From Plenodomus lindquistii (lineage: Eukaryota > Ascomycota > Dothideomycetes > Pleosporales > Leptosphaeriaceae): a DNA stretch of 64,000 bases. The position numbers and the translations under genes were made by a program. How positions within the stretch are numbered: position 1 is the stretch's first letter; every line of letters starts with the position of its first letter. The stretch is from positions 558,001 through 622,000 of the forward strand of contig JANUWI010000009.1 of NCBI GenBank assembly GCA_025504975.1. Reading direction: 5' to 3'. Shown piece after piece: positions 30,806 through 42,167 of the stretch. Under the pieces are notes generated by a model. That model made no database searches. It saw only the letters and a program-made list of their open reading frames with translations, and had not been told where the DNA came from.

Positions 30806-31614
30806 TTTGGATGAACGAGTGGTGTGATCTAAGTAAGCGTGATCGGCAGACCGTAACAGAGAGAGTAAAGACCGTGGCGGAAGGAGGACAGTCCAGATGG
30901 CTTGGATGAAGCAGTTCAAGTGAGGATCACGCCGTTTATACATACGAGCCCACAGCACAGGAAAGCCGTCGCACAACCCTGGTAGACTCCACCTATACCC
31001 GTGATACCTTCCCAAGAACTATGGTAGCGTCGGACATCTAGCGCAACGTGCGTGTAGCTATGATCCGATTCGAGGCCGTATAGATTGTTATGGCAATGCA
31101 CAACGGCTTTCGCACTATTAGTGGTGGTTGGGTCCGACGCGGAAACATCTCTCTGCGCAGGGGCAGCCAATCGGGGCAAGCACGCCCGAACTGCATTTGC
31201 ACGTGCAAATATCCACTGTTTCAATTCAACGCTTCTGACAGTGTCACCGAGTGCTAAGTATTTAGATGTGTGCTGCATCAATGTCCGAGATCCTTCTTCT
31301 TCCACCTTCCACATGCGACAAGCGCCACACCCCGGCCCGTTCCTTGAACATCTTCCGAGGGGAACCACTCCATGCATGTCCTTGCCATCCTATGCGCAGC
31401 ATGCTGAAATACATCGAACCCAGCGCATCAAGCTGGACTGAGCGCCTGTATTGTACCCTCCATCACGATCGCCAAGCATGCTACAACTGCTAAAAAACAA
31501 CGCTTCCAAGACAAAGCCACGGGTATATCGCCATGTTTGCGCCTTACGATGCTGCCAGAAACTCAAACGCCGTTCTTGTATGCAACTTATTCTTATTCTC
31601 CAGTTCCTGCAGAC
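30806..31614. other. Intergenic, no gene seen
   Basis: Several overlapping frames of 60-150 codons occur on both strands but none has domain-like or signal-peptide character. The stretch includes the SurE-like promoter. Confidence 0.4.
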
Positions 31615-32366
31615 TTATACAATGTGGGCCGGTTTGACCGGCTGTTGGTGGTAATAATCACCTGCTTCGCCCGCGTGGTATGGTGGTAGGTACTGGCTAT
31701 CAAGCTCCACAGCTCGGCCTGTAGGCGAAATGTAGGCAGTGCTCTGTTGGTATGGCGGCGCACTGTGGTATTCGGTCGGGTACGTAGTAGGAGCTGGAGC
31801 CGCAGGGTTATGAGCTGGGACATATTGGCCTCGCTGGGCTGCCTTCTTCGCGCGCCGGTAGCCTACGATCGAGTAGATGAGGAGACCAAGAAAGGTGAGG
31901 CTGTCATGTGTTAGAAGTGTGCAAGAATCACGGTGCGACACCACTCCGGACGTACAAGATGAAGATGGTGAAGCCAGCTCCTACCGAGCTTGCGCCTCTC
32001 CCCATCTCAACAAAGTTTATGGCCAAAATCACCGCCCAAAAACTTGTCTGAAAGCAATTCATGGCGAGGAATGTTCCAGGCTTGAGCGCATCGCGGAGGA
32101 AGAGAAGGATCGCGAGGATGTCGATCAGCAGCACAATGATAATGAAGAGCATGAAGACAATGATGGATCTATGTCTGATTAGCAGTGGCTCAACATAGGG
32201 TTGTTGCAGTATCTTACGCGACGGCTGGCTTGAGTACTTCCTCGTACTCATCAATCGCTCGCAACGTCCAGGCATATATGGCAATGATGAAGATCATTAT
32301 GATCACGCGCAGGATCCAGAAAGGGACCAGAATTCGCTTCTTCCAAAGGACCGGTTGTTGCGCCAT
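31615..32366 (-). CDS. Four-transmembrane (MARVEL-like) fungal membrane protein
   Basis: Three exons, 32366-32218, 32168-31956 and 31900-31615, are joined over 49- and 55-bp introns (GTAAGA...ATAG and GTACGT...ACAG), giving 215 residues. Four hydrophobic helices lie at about residues 12-33, 51-72, 84-104 and 109-130, separated by short loops, followed by a basic RRAKKAAQRG stop-transfer and a cytosolic Pro/Tyr/Gln-rich tail. This is the topology of MARVEL-type and related small tetraspan proteins at the plasma membrane or eisosome, but no decisive motif was seen, so the family assignment is tentative. Confidence 0.75.
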
Positions 32367-33152
32367 GATGAAGACGTTTGTGCAGGTATGGGGCTGGAGA
32401 TCGTGAAGTATGTGTCGATTGGTGGTGGTGAGCACTCAAGGAGTTAGCAGACTGTGATGAGGTTAAGGCTCGACTTTTGTGCTTTTAATTAATGATCGCC
32501 ATGCGGCTGGGGTACTGAGCTCAGGGGAAGACGCCTGTGCTGCAAGCGTGGGTGAAACATGAATAAGTACATAGACCTGTGCATCCTCATCTCCTGCATA
32601 GCACAGTTGGACGTCCATGTGGATGTCATACCAGGCCTCCAGAGGCAGGACAAGACGCAGCAAACGCTCATGCAAGAGTTGCGACATGTCGTTATGGAAG
32701 TGTCGAACAGCATTCTACAGGCACATTCAATGTTGCCAAGTGCAAGGATCCACGGGTCCCTCACTAGACCCCTGAGCACAAGCGCGATCTTTGTGGGGGC
32801 GAATATGAAACGCGACCGTTGAAGAAACGAGTCCGGGCCCTCAGAGGTGCATAGTACATAAGTTCGAGCAGTGGTTGGTGGGCAGTTTGAGATGAGATGC
32901 AAGACAAACGATGCAAACACGTGCCCAGGCTCTAGAGACGCGCATGCGGATCCAAGCCATCTGATCTCGGTGGGGTTGGCACGAGACCCCTGCACGCGAC
33001 GGGAGCCGGCGATAAGGCCGATAACGACTGACACCGTGATGGACAATCATCCCAAGTGAACACCATCTGCTACACTCTATACAAACACTTTCCCTACGCA
33101 CTTGTTGTTGTCACTATCCATCCCTGAGTCTTCACCATCCTGATTTGTGAAC
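32367..33152. promoter_or_regulatory. Divergent intergenic region (tetraspan / bleomycin hydrolase)
   Basis: This 786-bp stretch lies between divergent starts. No coding signal or clear promoter motif was identified. Confidence 0.4.
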
Positions 33153-34792
33153 ATGGGCTCCAACCAGTCTAGGCCTTCCGACGTAGCCATCAACGAGAAG
33201 CTCATTGAGCGCCTTCAGGCTCTCCAAGTAAAGAATGACCGATCGATGAACGAAAAGGATGGCTTCGTTGTCGTCGACGGAGAAGCCCGTATGTCATGCT
33301 GAGTGTCCTCTTCGCAAAACTAACGACTAATCGTCTGTAAAGCACCAAAGTACACCCCAAATGTCAAGTACCGGCAAGATGTATCGGCGGCAGCAATCCA
33401 GGAATGGGAGAAGGAGCTCATGGAAGATCCAAAGGTACAACACCAGTATCTACCACAGATCATGACTGACGATGAGACTAGAACCGTCTCGCCCTTGCAG
33501 CTCTCAGCTCCAACCCAGCCAACGCCGTACTCGCCTCTCGATCAGCGACCATCTCCGATACCCAGAACTTCAACATTAAGCTCCCTCTCGAGGGCTCACC
33601 AGTCACCAATCAGGCCTCTTCGGGACGATGCTGGCTGTTTGCTTCTACCAATGTCTTTCGCATCGCCATCATGAAGAAGTACAAGCTTTCTGAGTTCCAG
33701 CTGTCTCAGTCCTATCTATTCTACTGGGACAAGATAGAGAAAGCCAATTACTTTCTCGAAAGTATACTTGACACAAAAGATGCAGAGATCGACAGCAGAT
33801 TGGTGCAGACACTGTTAGCGAGTCCAGTTGGCGATGGAGGTCAGTGGGACATGGTGGCCAACCTCGTGCAAAAGTACGGTCTGGTTCCCCACTCTCTGTA
33901 CCCAGACTCGTACAATGCGACCAGCTCTTCTACAATGGACCGTCTCATTACAACCAAGCTCCGCGAAGATGCTATCCGGTTACGGTCCATCGCCTCGAGC
34001 AACAACAGCCCTGACTGCATCAGAGCCACTATCGCAAGTGAGAAAGAGACGATGCTGCGGGAGATCCACCTCATCCTCACATTGATGCTTGGTCCACCTC
34101 CAGCGCCCGAAAAGGCATTTACCTGGGAGTACTATGATAAGGATGGAACACTTTGCACCGTCCGCACGCGCCCCACAGCATTTGCGAAGGAACTATCAGA
34201 TAATCGCACTGTGCGCGCTCTAGCAGGCACAGACGTGCATTCACTTTTCTCGCTCGTCAACGACCCACGCAACGCTTATAACCGTCTCCTAAGCGTGAAG
34301 CGCCTAGGCAATGTCTGGAACGGTCGGCCAGTTACATATGTCAACGTCGATATGAAGGTCATGAAGGACGCCTGTATCACCATGCTCAAGCGCGGAATCC
34401 CTGTCTTCTTCGGCTCAGATGTTGGAAAATACTCTGATTCAACCAAGGGCATCATGGACACAGACCTCTTCGAGTACGAACTCGGCTTCAACATTAAGCT
34501 GGGCCTGAGCAAGGCGGAGCGTCTCATGACCGGCGAAAGCCAAATGACACACGCTATGGTTTTGACCGGCGTGCACGTTCTCGAGGGCAAGGCTGTACGA
34601 TGGCGTGTAGAGAACAGTTGGAGTGACAGGGTTGGCGACAAAGGTTACTTTGTCATGAGCGACAAGTGGTTTGATGAGTTTGTCTATCAGGCTGTTGTGG
34701 ACCCCAGTGTGGTCAGCGCAACCGTCAGGAAGGTATTGGAGCAAAAGCCCAAGATGTTGGAGTTGTGGGATCCAATGGGTGCGTTGGCGTAG
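33153..34792 (+). CDS. LAP3: Bleomycin hydrolase / aminopeptidase C (cysteine peptidase C1B)
   Basis: Three exons, 33153-33288, 33343-33434 and 33482-34792, with introns of 54 and 47 bp, give 512 residues. The papain-like catalytic Cys sits in NQASSGRCWLFAS (about residue 126). The catalytic His is in MTHAMVLTG (about 432) and the Asn in RVENSWSD (about 452). The C-terminus ends in LWDPMGALA, the self-compartmentalised bleomycin-hydrolase tail that threads into the active site. The enzyme forms hexamers, trims peptides from the N-terminus, and hydrolyses bleomycin and homocysteine thiolactone in the cytosol. The first exon is a short Ser/Glu-rich leader. Confidence 0.95.
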
Positions 34793-35093
34793 GATCATGG
34801 CTGATTCCTGTGGTTTGGCGCTGCAGGGGTAGCAGCGTTGCAAGGAAACAGCGAGATTGTCCTTTCTCTTCCTTTATTTGAGTCTGTCATTTGGCGAGCG
34901 ACCATAGCAACACGCAGTTTCTTCTTGTATGAGACCATGAACTTCCAGATGTTTGCATGTTTGCGTGCCGCGGAGCTCGTAGTAGATGTTCCGAAACCCA
35001 ACCAGCTGGTCGGCGGGCTGCATATTCGTCAGGTAAGCAGTGCCCCCACCTCATCATGTTCAGTAGCTCCATTCAGGCATGCATATCACTTTA
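34793..35093. other. Short intergenic stretch
   Basis: The 3' flank of the bleomycin hydrolase gene leads directly into a cytochrome P450 relic. Nothing else was recognised. Confidence 0.35.
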
Positions 35094-35530
35094 AATCCAG
35101 TCCAAGCAGGTGGTCAGCTCTATACGGAGACCCTACGAATTTGTCATCCACTCTCCCAACTCGCCAAAACCGCCGGTCCAACTCCTCAACCTCTGACTCT
35201 CAATGGCGAGGCATATACAATCCCCACAGGAAGCTCAGTGCATTTCTCCCCTCCCGCACATAGCATGCATTCCCAATACTGGGTCTTGATCCTCTGGCCT
35301 GGAATCCAAAGCAATACATCAGTCTCTCCAACCAGAAGAGTGCTTCGTCCTTCGAGCATGTGATAATCGCGCATACTTCGGAGAGCTTCCTTCCATGAGC
35401 ATAGGATCAGAGTCAATGTACTGGTGAACGATTTTCCCAGGCTAAGCTCGTGGCGGTGCTGGTGATGCTACTCCGGCGCCCTGAGCGGAAGTTGTGCCAA
35501 AGCAAGGAGATACCAAAGAATAGGCGCTGA
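35094..35530 (+). pseudogene. Cytochrome P450 C-terminal relic with RIP-like stops
   Basis: Read in two frames, this is the end of a P450. The ETLR helix-K motif (LYTETLRICHPLSQL) lies at about 35115-35160, followed by the Pro/Gly-rich strand region up to HSQYW. A one-base shift at 35281-35283 moves the frame, and DPLAWNPKQY, the ESFLP stretch and the heme-loop area follow. There the two Trp positions of a W-A-W motif are TGA (35396-35398) and TAG (35402-35404) and the next Gly reads Asp. The heme-ligand Cys (TGT, 35417-35419) and following Gly survive. FSQ.KLVAVLVMLLR and a stop at 35528-35530 complete it. The rest of the gene (about 80%) is missing. The G-to-A pattern suggests repeat-induced point mutation. 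Confidence 0.72.
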
Positions 35531-37121
35531 AGAGAGGGTGAACAAGTACGTTGAAGGAGGATAATGAAGGGCATATGCTGCATGAGATGGCGAACCCATA
35601 AAACATGAAGTTGGTGTGTATTTTAAGGGGTACTTGAGGTATTTCCAAACACAACGCTACGAAATTGTTATGTATAATATCACATTCTATCTACTGCATA
35701 AAGGCGCATCCCTACAGGGTGACACGTCGTCTTTCATCATAGCTTTGATATTAGCGCGCGATAATATTCTGTGAAGAATACTTTATTGCGTGCAATAGCG
35801 GAGCAAAGTAACTGCGAGTCTGCATAAGCGCGAACCAAAGTATCACTATCAAATACTATTTAACCCCCCTTGACTCTGCAGAACTCTCAAGACCTAACAC
35901 AAAAAAAGATATATCAAATGCACTAGCATACTTTGTTAGTGTTTGTTAATTGTTTCTAAATCACGAGGCTGCAACTAATGTCAAGAGGTCTCTCAGTTTG
36001 GCTCCCATAGTCGTATTACACGTTCTCATCACAGCTCAAAGGGAAGATTGGGGAAACGTAAGGAGCGTGAGAAGGGATGGGCAGTGGGAATGGTGAGTGC
36101 GAAAGACGACAGGAGGATAAGTTGTGCAGCTGATTTGCTACTTAGAGTTGAAAACCACTTTGTGATTATGTGATTTGGGTCATCATACACCTCAAGATTG
36201 AAAATGAAGAAGGTGCTCACCTTTAGCTAGGTCCAGATTTGAACGTCCGAACGAGCAGATGCGCTATTGCACCAGCCACCTTCACCTCGAGGATGCAGAT
36301 TTCGATGGAATCGCATGAGATTATCGCTTACAAAAGCAGCTTCAGGGAGCGCCGCGTAGTTTATTGAGGTGGCCTGTGATGGAAACCTGCATCGATCGCC
36401 TCTTGTGTGCGCGCTACAGCCCGAACTTTTAAGTGCGTGGCTGCTCGCTCACGACTGGAGCTATCAACAGGCAGGTGCTGAGGCCGTCAGATGACTGGTG
36501 ATGAGTATGCGTTGGCGTGGACGCACCTTCCTCCCACGAAATTGTGGTGGGCAGGTAGCCGCGCAGCAGAAACTTCTTGAGGCCGTCGAACTCAGCAAAA
36601 GCTCCATCAGAAGTACATGATAAACATTCAATGCTAGTTTAATAGCAACACAATCAGTTTCAAGTATTCACACCTTTGTCCATTGCATTCAATCCGGGTT
36701 TCACATCTCTGTACTGACTAAGGCTCGAGGACTTAACTTGCTCCAGGGTGACTGTCAGACTTAAATCATATCATGGTGCCATGCCATGTCTGGAACCCGT
36801 CGCTTAGTTATAATGATTATGGGACACTCAACAGTCCCATAGAATGAGGATCTGGTGAGAAAATGGCTCCGGTCGAGGAACGCATCCTCTCGACCATGAT
36901 CCAAGGTGAAGAGGCCTCGAGAAGTGAGAGCAAACGCTCGTCGTTTGCTCGCGTCGGCACATTACTAGACAAGCAGTGCTGCTGCTTTACACCACGACAG
37001 GCTCACCGGGGGATAAATAGTGCGTCAGCTCCTATCCCACTCCACTCCACTACTCGCCACAATTGCCGTCCAAAAGATTTACTATATAAGCTACGTTTCT
37101 CATTATATCAACCGGAATGAA
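35531..37121. other. AT-richer gene-free stretch
   Basis: From about 35,640 to 36,230 the sequence is AT-rich with no frame of coding character. A perfect short hairpin (GAGCAAACG...CGTTTGCTC) lies near 36,927-36,947. A low-complexity 85-codon frame starting at 36,863 is not convincing. Confidence 0.4.
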
Positions 37122-37926
37122 TTATGGTAAAGGCTGTTACCGTCCAGTTCTTCTACCGACACGGAGGATTTGCGACCGAAAGCTACGAAGAAGAACTCGA
37201 GCTACTGTCTCTGGCGTTTGTCGCTGCTCGAAGACAAAAGATCGTCTCAAGGAGATCCTAATCCGGTGCGTACAAGTGTGCTTCCGTGCGCACGAAGCGC
37301 CTTGCTCTCCATACTGACAGGTGGGTTCATCAAATAGGAAGGGGAATCACAGCACAACCGGCTCTAGAAGCAATTGCCAGCTTGATCCCACAGGGTGGCA
37401 TTGTACATTCGCCTTGAAGGGTGAGGCGCAGGTCCGCCTCGAGACGCAAATTACGTATCACGCATATACAAACGGAGCCGGAAACTATGGGCTTCGACAA
37501 GCAGCCTTCGACCCGTGGATGCTTTTTGCCCCTATCGTGAGTTCACAGTAAGCCGCACACCGAAGATTTCTAGAATCGGCAATCACTTCGAGTTTCATGA
37601 AAGAGACACGGATACTATACAAAATATTGGAACAACCAAGTTATACGTCTTTGAAGCCTACGTACTGGTCTCCAGATACGGATTGGGCAGGTAGCTTCGT
37701 GGCTACAAACACGATGGCGTCGCGACACACGCATTAGGTGATGAGACTGAACACATACAGAGCGCAATTTGCCACTAGGTGGGTTAAAAAAGTCGACCCT
37801 AGGTCCTACTATAAAATAGATATAGGCGCTCTGTTACCTTCAGTGTGGCCTGTGGGTGCGTACGGTCACTATTTGATGGTGTCCGCAGCTGGGGATAAGG
37901 CGCGACTTCACGCAGCTTTACCATAA
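37122..37926 (+). CDS. Unresolved multi-exon orphan gene (possible)
   Basis: Several consecutive open blocks with splice-like joints occur. One begins at 37122 (FFYRHGGFATESYEEELELL...). A second at about 37390-37550 ends ...FDPWMLFAPIVSS. Its join through GTAAGC...TCTAG restores a continuous frame with a third block (IGNHFEFHERDTDTIQNIG...) from about 37573. A fourth (37738-37926) follows a CATTAG acceptor and ends at TAA. The joints between the first and second and between the third and fourth blocks are uncertain. The family was not recognised, no signal peptide is evident, and the region neighbours a P450 relic, so the gene could also be partly decayed. Confidence 0.35.
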
Positions 37927-38016
37927 TCTCCAAAACCTCCTCTTTCCCTCAAGATATACCAGATCTCAATCCTCTTTTCAATCACGACTACAGACGGAAC
38001 CTTATGACTCGTCAAC

Positions 38017-38530
38017 ATGGACTGCGCAGCCGCCGCCGCCTGGGGCATGGAGGCCACCAAGGTCAACAACACCGAGAGATTCGACTACACCCAACGGTAC
38101 AAAAAACATAGAATCCCGATCAGATTCTACCTCGTATCCGGCTTCGATTTTAAGAATAACCGGAAAGCGAGGGCAATTATCAAACTAGTATATAAAGCAG
38201 CCCGCGACCGGAGTATAATCCCAGCACATATCCTCATCTGGTACGTATAGTTGTGAATTCCCTGTTTGTTTGGCATTCATATTGACGGTAATGACACAGA
38301 AGTCATGTAAATTGCACAACCGGGGGCAAAAACAACCGCAAACCTGATTCGCCGCATATCACTTCGAGTTACAAAACGGCTCCGCAGGTGCAGAGCGGAA
38401 GACATGTGGCTTGCCATGCATACATTGAGACACCGCTCGACTTGACCTTCTCCTGGGCAAGTTTGGGGGAAGAGAAGGACGACACAATTCCCAATGAAAG
38501 CTGGGCAACCAGTGACGAGCGTAAGTAGAC
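38017..38530 (+). CDS. Possible two-exon orphan gene
   Basis: Exon 1 (38017 to about 38241) encodes a basic segment after MDCAAAAAWGMEATK, rich in Lys/Arg and Tyr. A GTACGT donor and an acceptor ending near 38301 restore frame to a second block rich in Ser/Thr that runs to LDLTFSWASLGEEKDDT and stops at about 38530. Together these make about 150 residues. The family was not recognised, and no membrane segment or clear signal peptide is visible. It may be the 3' continuation of the preceding orphan locus or an independent short gene. Evidence is limited to reading frame and splice signals. Confidence 0.3.
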
Positions 38531-39147
38531 TTTCACACTTTGGAAACACGGACAAAGCTCTGCTACGAGATTCTGAGGCCGTCACGAGGATACACGAGCT
38601 GGGGAGTAGAATTCATCATGTATTAAATCCAACTAGGTACTTTCCAAACCCAAGACAATCTCCTTCTATCACGTTTGTATGTATGTTCTTCTAGTGAACG
38701 TGCATTCTTGGTTCGAGATGCACCCTCCGTCTAGAAGACCCGTAGTAGAACAAGGAGTATCGTCGCACCGGAAGGAAACCGCCGCTATCACCAAACCAGG
38801 GGAATCGAACACTCAGACCTCTGGAGAATTAGTGAATGCTCTTGGAAGGGGGACGGCTGCCTTACTGGGATGTCAAGTCTCTCGTTCCATGTAACCGACT
38901 CATTCTTCAAAGTACAATTGTACAAGTGCCAGTTATCGCACTCCAGCGAGAGTAAGACTAGAGTAAACAAGACCTAAAAATTGGTGTCTTGGTATGTTTT
39001 AGTGTGTTCAGGATGTTCTTGGCCTACCTTTGGGTGAGGCTTCACTCCGAGAAGGGTATTGTACATTCTCCGAGTGCATTGAGTCAGGAGACCTGGGCGC
39101 CTTGCTACTTTGCTGTGGCCGAGTCACGGTTCTCACCGTCCTCGATG
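38531..39147. other. Intergenic, no gene seen
   Basis: A TTCGATTCCCC-like stretch on the minus strand near 38,802-38,812 resembles a tRNA T-loop, but no stem or cloverleaf forms around it. Confidence 0.35.
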
Positions 39148-39512
39148 TCAAACGGAACAACATCTCCTAATGCGACTCTTTGTATAGCTATGACATGTGG
39201 TGTGAGTGTGGTTCAGGACCTGGCGCTCATCTTTCATGCTGTAGAGAACATGATTGTCCTCCACTACGTATTCGCCATCAACGATAGAACTGCTCATGTG
39301 ACTGAGAGTGCTATGATATCGATTGTGATTAGTATCAACACCCTGACGTAGATATGTTTCTGCACTACGTACCGAACAAGCACCTGTTTGGGCACGAAGT
39401 TGTTCAAGCGGGCGCTTTTCAAAGCGAGCTGCACAAGCTTACTCTCTAGATTTCTGTCCATTGGCTTACATCCTTGCTGGAAAAGAAATTGAACAGTGTT
39501 TTGGCTGGACAT
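39148..39512 (-). CDS. Small hypothetical protein, 100 residues
   Basis: Two exons, 39512-39373 and 39310-39148, joined by a 62-bp intron (GTACGT...CATAG, phase 2), give 100 residues. The first exon reads as a soluble helical segment (NTVQFLFQQGCKPMDRN...LVQLALKSARLNNF). The second contains SSSIVDGEYVVEDNHVLYSMKDE, a plausible beta-strand pair, then a His/Thr/Cys-rich end. The last part may be mis-framed, because a better open frame (VALGDVVPFDIEDGENRD) follows in another phase, hinting at a further intron. The family was not recognised. Confidence 0.4.
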
Positions 39513-39884
39513 GATGACAACTGTCTGAGATCTTGTTGGAAAGGAGCAGGTTGAGAATCTGTGTGGCTGCTGTGGTGGGCGAACGTGACTTTTGTATCTC
39601 TTGGATCGCTGGTGAAGCTGTAATTGAAGAGCGCAATGTCGTTTGACTAGCGCTGTACGATTGTGTCCAGATGCTGACTGTTTGATCGCGGGCATTGAAA
39701 GTCTGTTGCCTGATTCAAATTAGGTGTCTCGAAGTGAAATCGTATCTTGCTAGGTGCAGAGATGCTTGCCTATACCCTGCAGGGTTTGTACTATACGAAG
39801 TGAAAGCACTTTGTGGATTGCTTATCTCACGCATTGAATTTAGATGGTGTGTCTATTCAAAAGTCATGTAGTATACATTGAGTA
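39513..39884. other. Short intergenic stretch
   Basis: Nothing was recognised between the small hypothetical gene and the kinase gene. Confidence 0.35.
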
Positions 39885-41287
39885 TCAATTAAAGCTCGTG
39901 AGAGGTGTTTGGGACTTTTGTGCCTCTCGCAGTAGATCCAAAGCCGGTATAGCCCATTTCTGCACCCACTCGGATTCGAGAACTTGCTGCGCTGAGGGCC
40001 GATCGTGTGGTCTGAAAGACAGCATCGACCTCATAAGACTGGTAAATGCCTGTAACTCTTCCGTATTCATCTCAGCCACCCCCCATGTCTTGCGCGGCGC
40101 TTGGATAGAGTCCTTCACACGATCTTCAAATGTCCGACGGGGCGACCCATTGACTTTCTGAAGTTGATCATCAAAATATACATTTTGATTCGACCAGCGA
40201 AAACACCACTCGTTGGGCAATCGACCTAAAGTATCAACATGTTCCTCGAGGATCCTATCCTCGCTCGGGAACCAGGTGAAGAACAAGTGCCGCTGGCCCA
40301 TTATAGCGAACACCGCACATGCAAGACTCCAAATTTCTGCAGCAAACGAAATTTCTAACGTCGGGTCCAAAAAAAGTTCTGGACTACGCAGGAGAAGTGG
40401 TGTATGAGATGACTTCCTCGCCTCAACTGCAGGCTGGAAAGATTCGCCAAAGTCGCTCAAGAATATGCGGGAGTTGGCGAGTGATATATCATCACTGTCA
40501 TCTCCAAACCAAACAGGAATGACACCGTGTGTAGGCACCCATGGATCGAGAGGCTGATGATCCGCACGTGTCACTTGCTCAAGCTCAGGCTCCCCGTACT
40601 CCTCATAGAGTTGTTCCGGAGTCAATTCGTCGAGAGAACTGGACATGCGAAGAAGTACATTGGCCTCATGAAGATCTTACATCGTCAGTGTGGTGTCCCA
40701 AGATACTAGAATGAAACAGCTGAGCACTTGCCTCCATGAACAATCCCGCAAAAGTGCATGAATGCGACTCCTTGGATGAGCTGAGCAGCGATGGCATGCG
40801 CAACATCTGGTTGAAAAATGCGGTGATCGGACGCTTCACGTGCTTCTGAAAGATTCATTCTCGCAACTGCAGTGACGAGGCAGTAATGTTTTTGTCTCAC
40901 ACCTTGGATCTCCGGCCCTTCCAGCACGAACTCATCTAAAAGCTCTGGTATGGTCGCTGCTCCAGGTTGGGCGAGATCCGAGCCTGCTGCGTCGCGCAAC
41001 TTTTGTAATATTGCACTTTCTTTCAACGGTCCATCAAGCCTTGACATGGCAATTTTCATTGCAACATATCTGCTCAAGCGTTCGTCGCGCGCGAGCCAGA
41101 TAGTAGATGAAGAACCATGACCGAGCTTGTGTATGATTCGATAGCGTGATGAACAGAATTGATCGCCGATCTGCATTGGATAGTAGCCTCCAGGACCGTA
41201 CCGACCGAAGGGTTCAACATCTTCAATCGGCTCGTATCTTACGTGAGGCTCTGGCGGGACCGGCTTTGGATCGGCTTGATCGGACAT
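39885..41287 (-). CDS. SRPK-like serine/threonine protein kinase with a GC-AG intron
   Basis: Two exons, 41287-40732 and 40675-39885, encode 448 residues. The intron (40731-40676, 56 bp) begins GCAAGT and ends GTAAG, a GC-AG intron; no GT donor would restore the catalytic loop. The N-lobe shows YRIIHKLGHGSSSTIWLARD (about 49-68) and VAMKIA with the ATP-binding Lys. The splice rebuilds the catalytic loop HGGDLHEANVLL (about 183-194), where the usual HRD is GGD/DLH as in fungal SRPK-like proteins. The DFG motif is in LSDFGE and RSPELFLD stands for the APE region. The GDQF.SSRYRI start is typical of SR-protein kinase-like genes expanded in filamentous ascomycetes. The catalytic Asp and DFG are kept, so activity is plausible; substrates are unknown. 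Confidence 0.87.
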
Positions 41288-42167
41288 TGCTTGCGGCGAA
41301 CCTGTGGTAGACTATTTGCTTCGCTTCCAGACTATTAGTATAAAGTCTGCTTGCGAGTTCGTGTACCTACAAGCCAGAAGTTGGTGTGAGAGTGACAAGC
41401 TTCTATAGTGTTAATGAAGAAAGTGGTGATCGCAATGTAGAGCACTTAACAGTAAAAGAACTTGTCGGGTGCTATGAACATAGCAGAAATGTAGATTGTC
41501 TTGACAAGTCGGGGCGAGGTCATCTGGAAAGTACGTTTGTAACGCAAACAGTCTAGCGCTTGTGTCGGGCCCACCTTCACTTCCTTACTGGGAGCTGTGT
41601 GTATGTGACCTCTGCTCAGGTGACTCACCTGGTAGATTCGCGGGACTCTGGACAGTACCATGACTTAGCAATTGCAGGTAAAGCCCGTAAAATCAAGAAT
41701 CAGCCCAACCCAGCGACCATCATGCTGACCAATCAAAGAACGAGCAGAACACATCAGGCTTCATGCGACAGCCGGCTTACACAGTAAATTAGCATGTAAA
41801 TCCCTTTGGTACATTTAATTCATATCATCACCAGCCTTTCTGAAGGCGTTAGACTTGTGCATTCTTGATTCTGAGTTCTCGCTAGATACTGAAAGAGTTG
41901 TGAGATACTTGAGAAACATCGCCGAGAGAAGCGCGTCCAGCTTGCATTTTGACAAAACACAACACGACCTGCATGCAAGACAATTGAATGAACGTGATGC
42001 GTTGAGAACGAAGAACTGTTTCCCATATTTCGTAGTGAATTCATCCTCTGAGCGAAGAGCCACTTCAGTGATGAGAATTTATCGCATTCCGCAAATACCA
42101 CACATGTTCACCACAAGAAGTGAGCTTTGCTACGAATAACATACAAAATCCTTTCAAGCCGAGAACC
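41288..42167. other. Intergenic, no gene seen
   Basis: The short frames here lack coding character. The stretch includes the promoter of the SRPK-like gene and the 3' end of the surface-protein gene. Confidence 0.4.

Noticed and set aside
36863..37120. 85-codon plus-strand frame beginning MAPVEE
   Set aside because: Its composition is low-complexity beyond the first 25 codons, there is no convincing splice to the following open blocks, and no family is recognised.
38795..38825. tRNA-like T-loop (TTCGATTCCCC on the minus strand)
   Set aside because: The flanking bases cannot form the five-pair T stem, and no acceptor, D or anticodon arm is found within tRNA distance.
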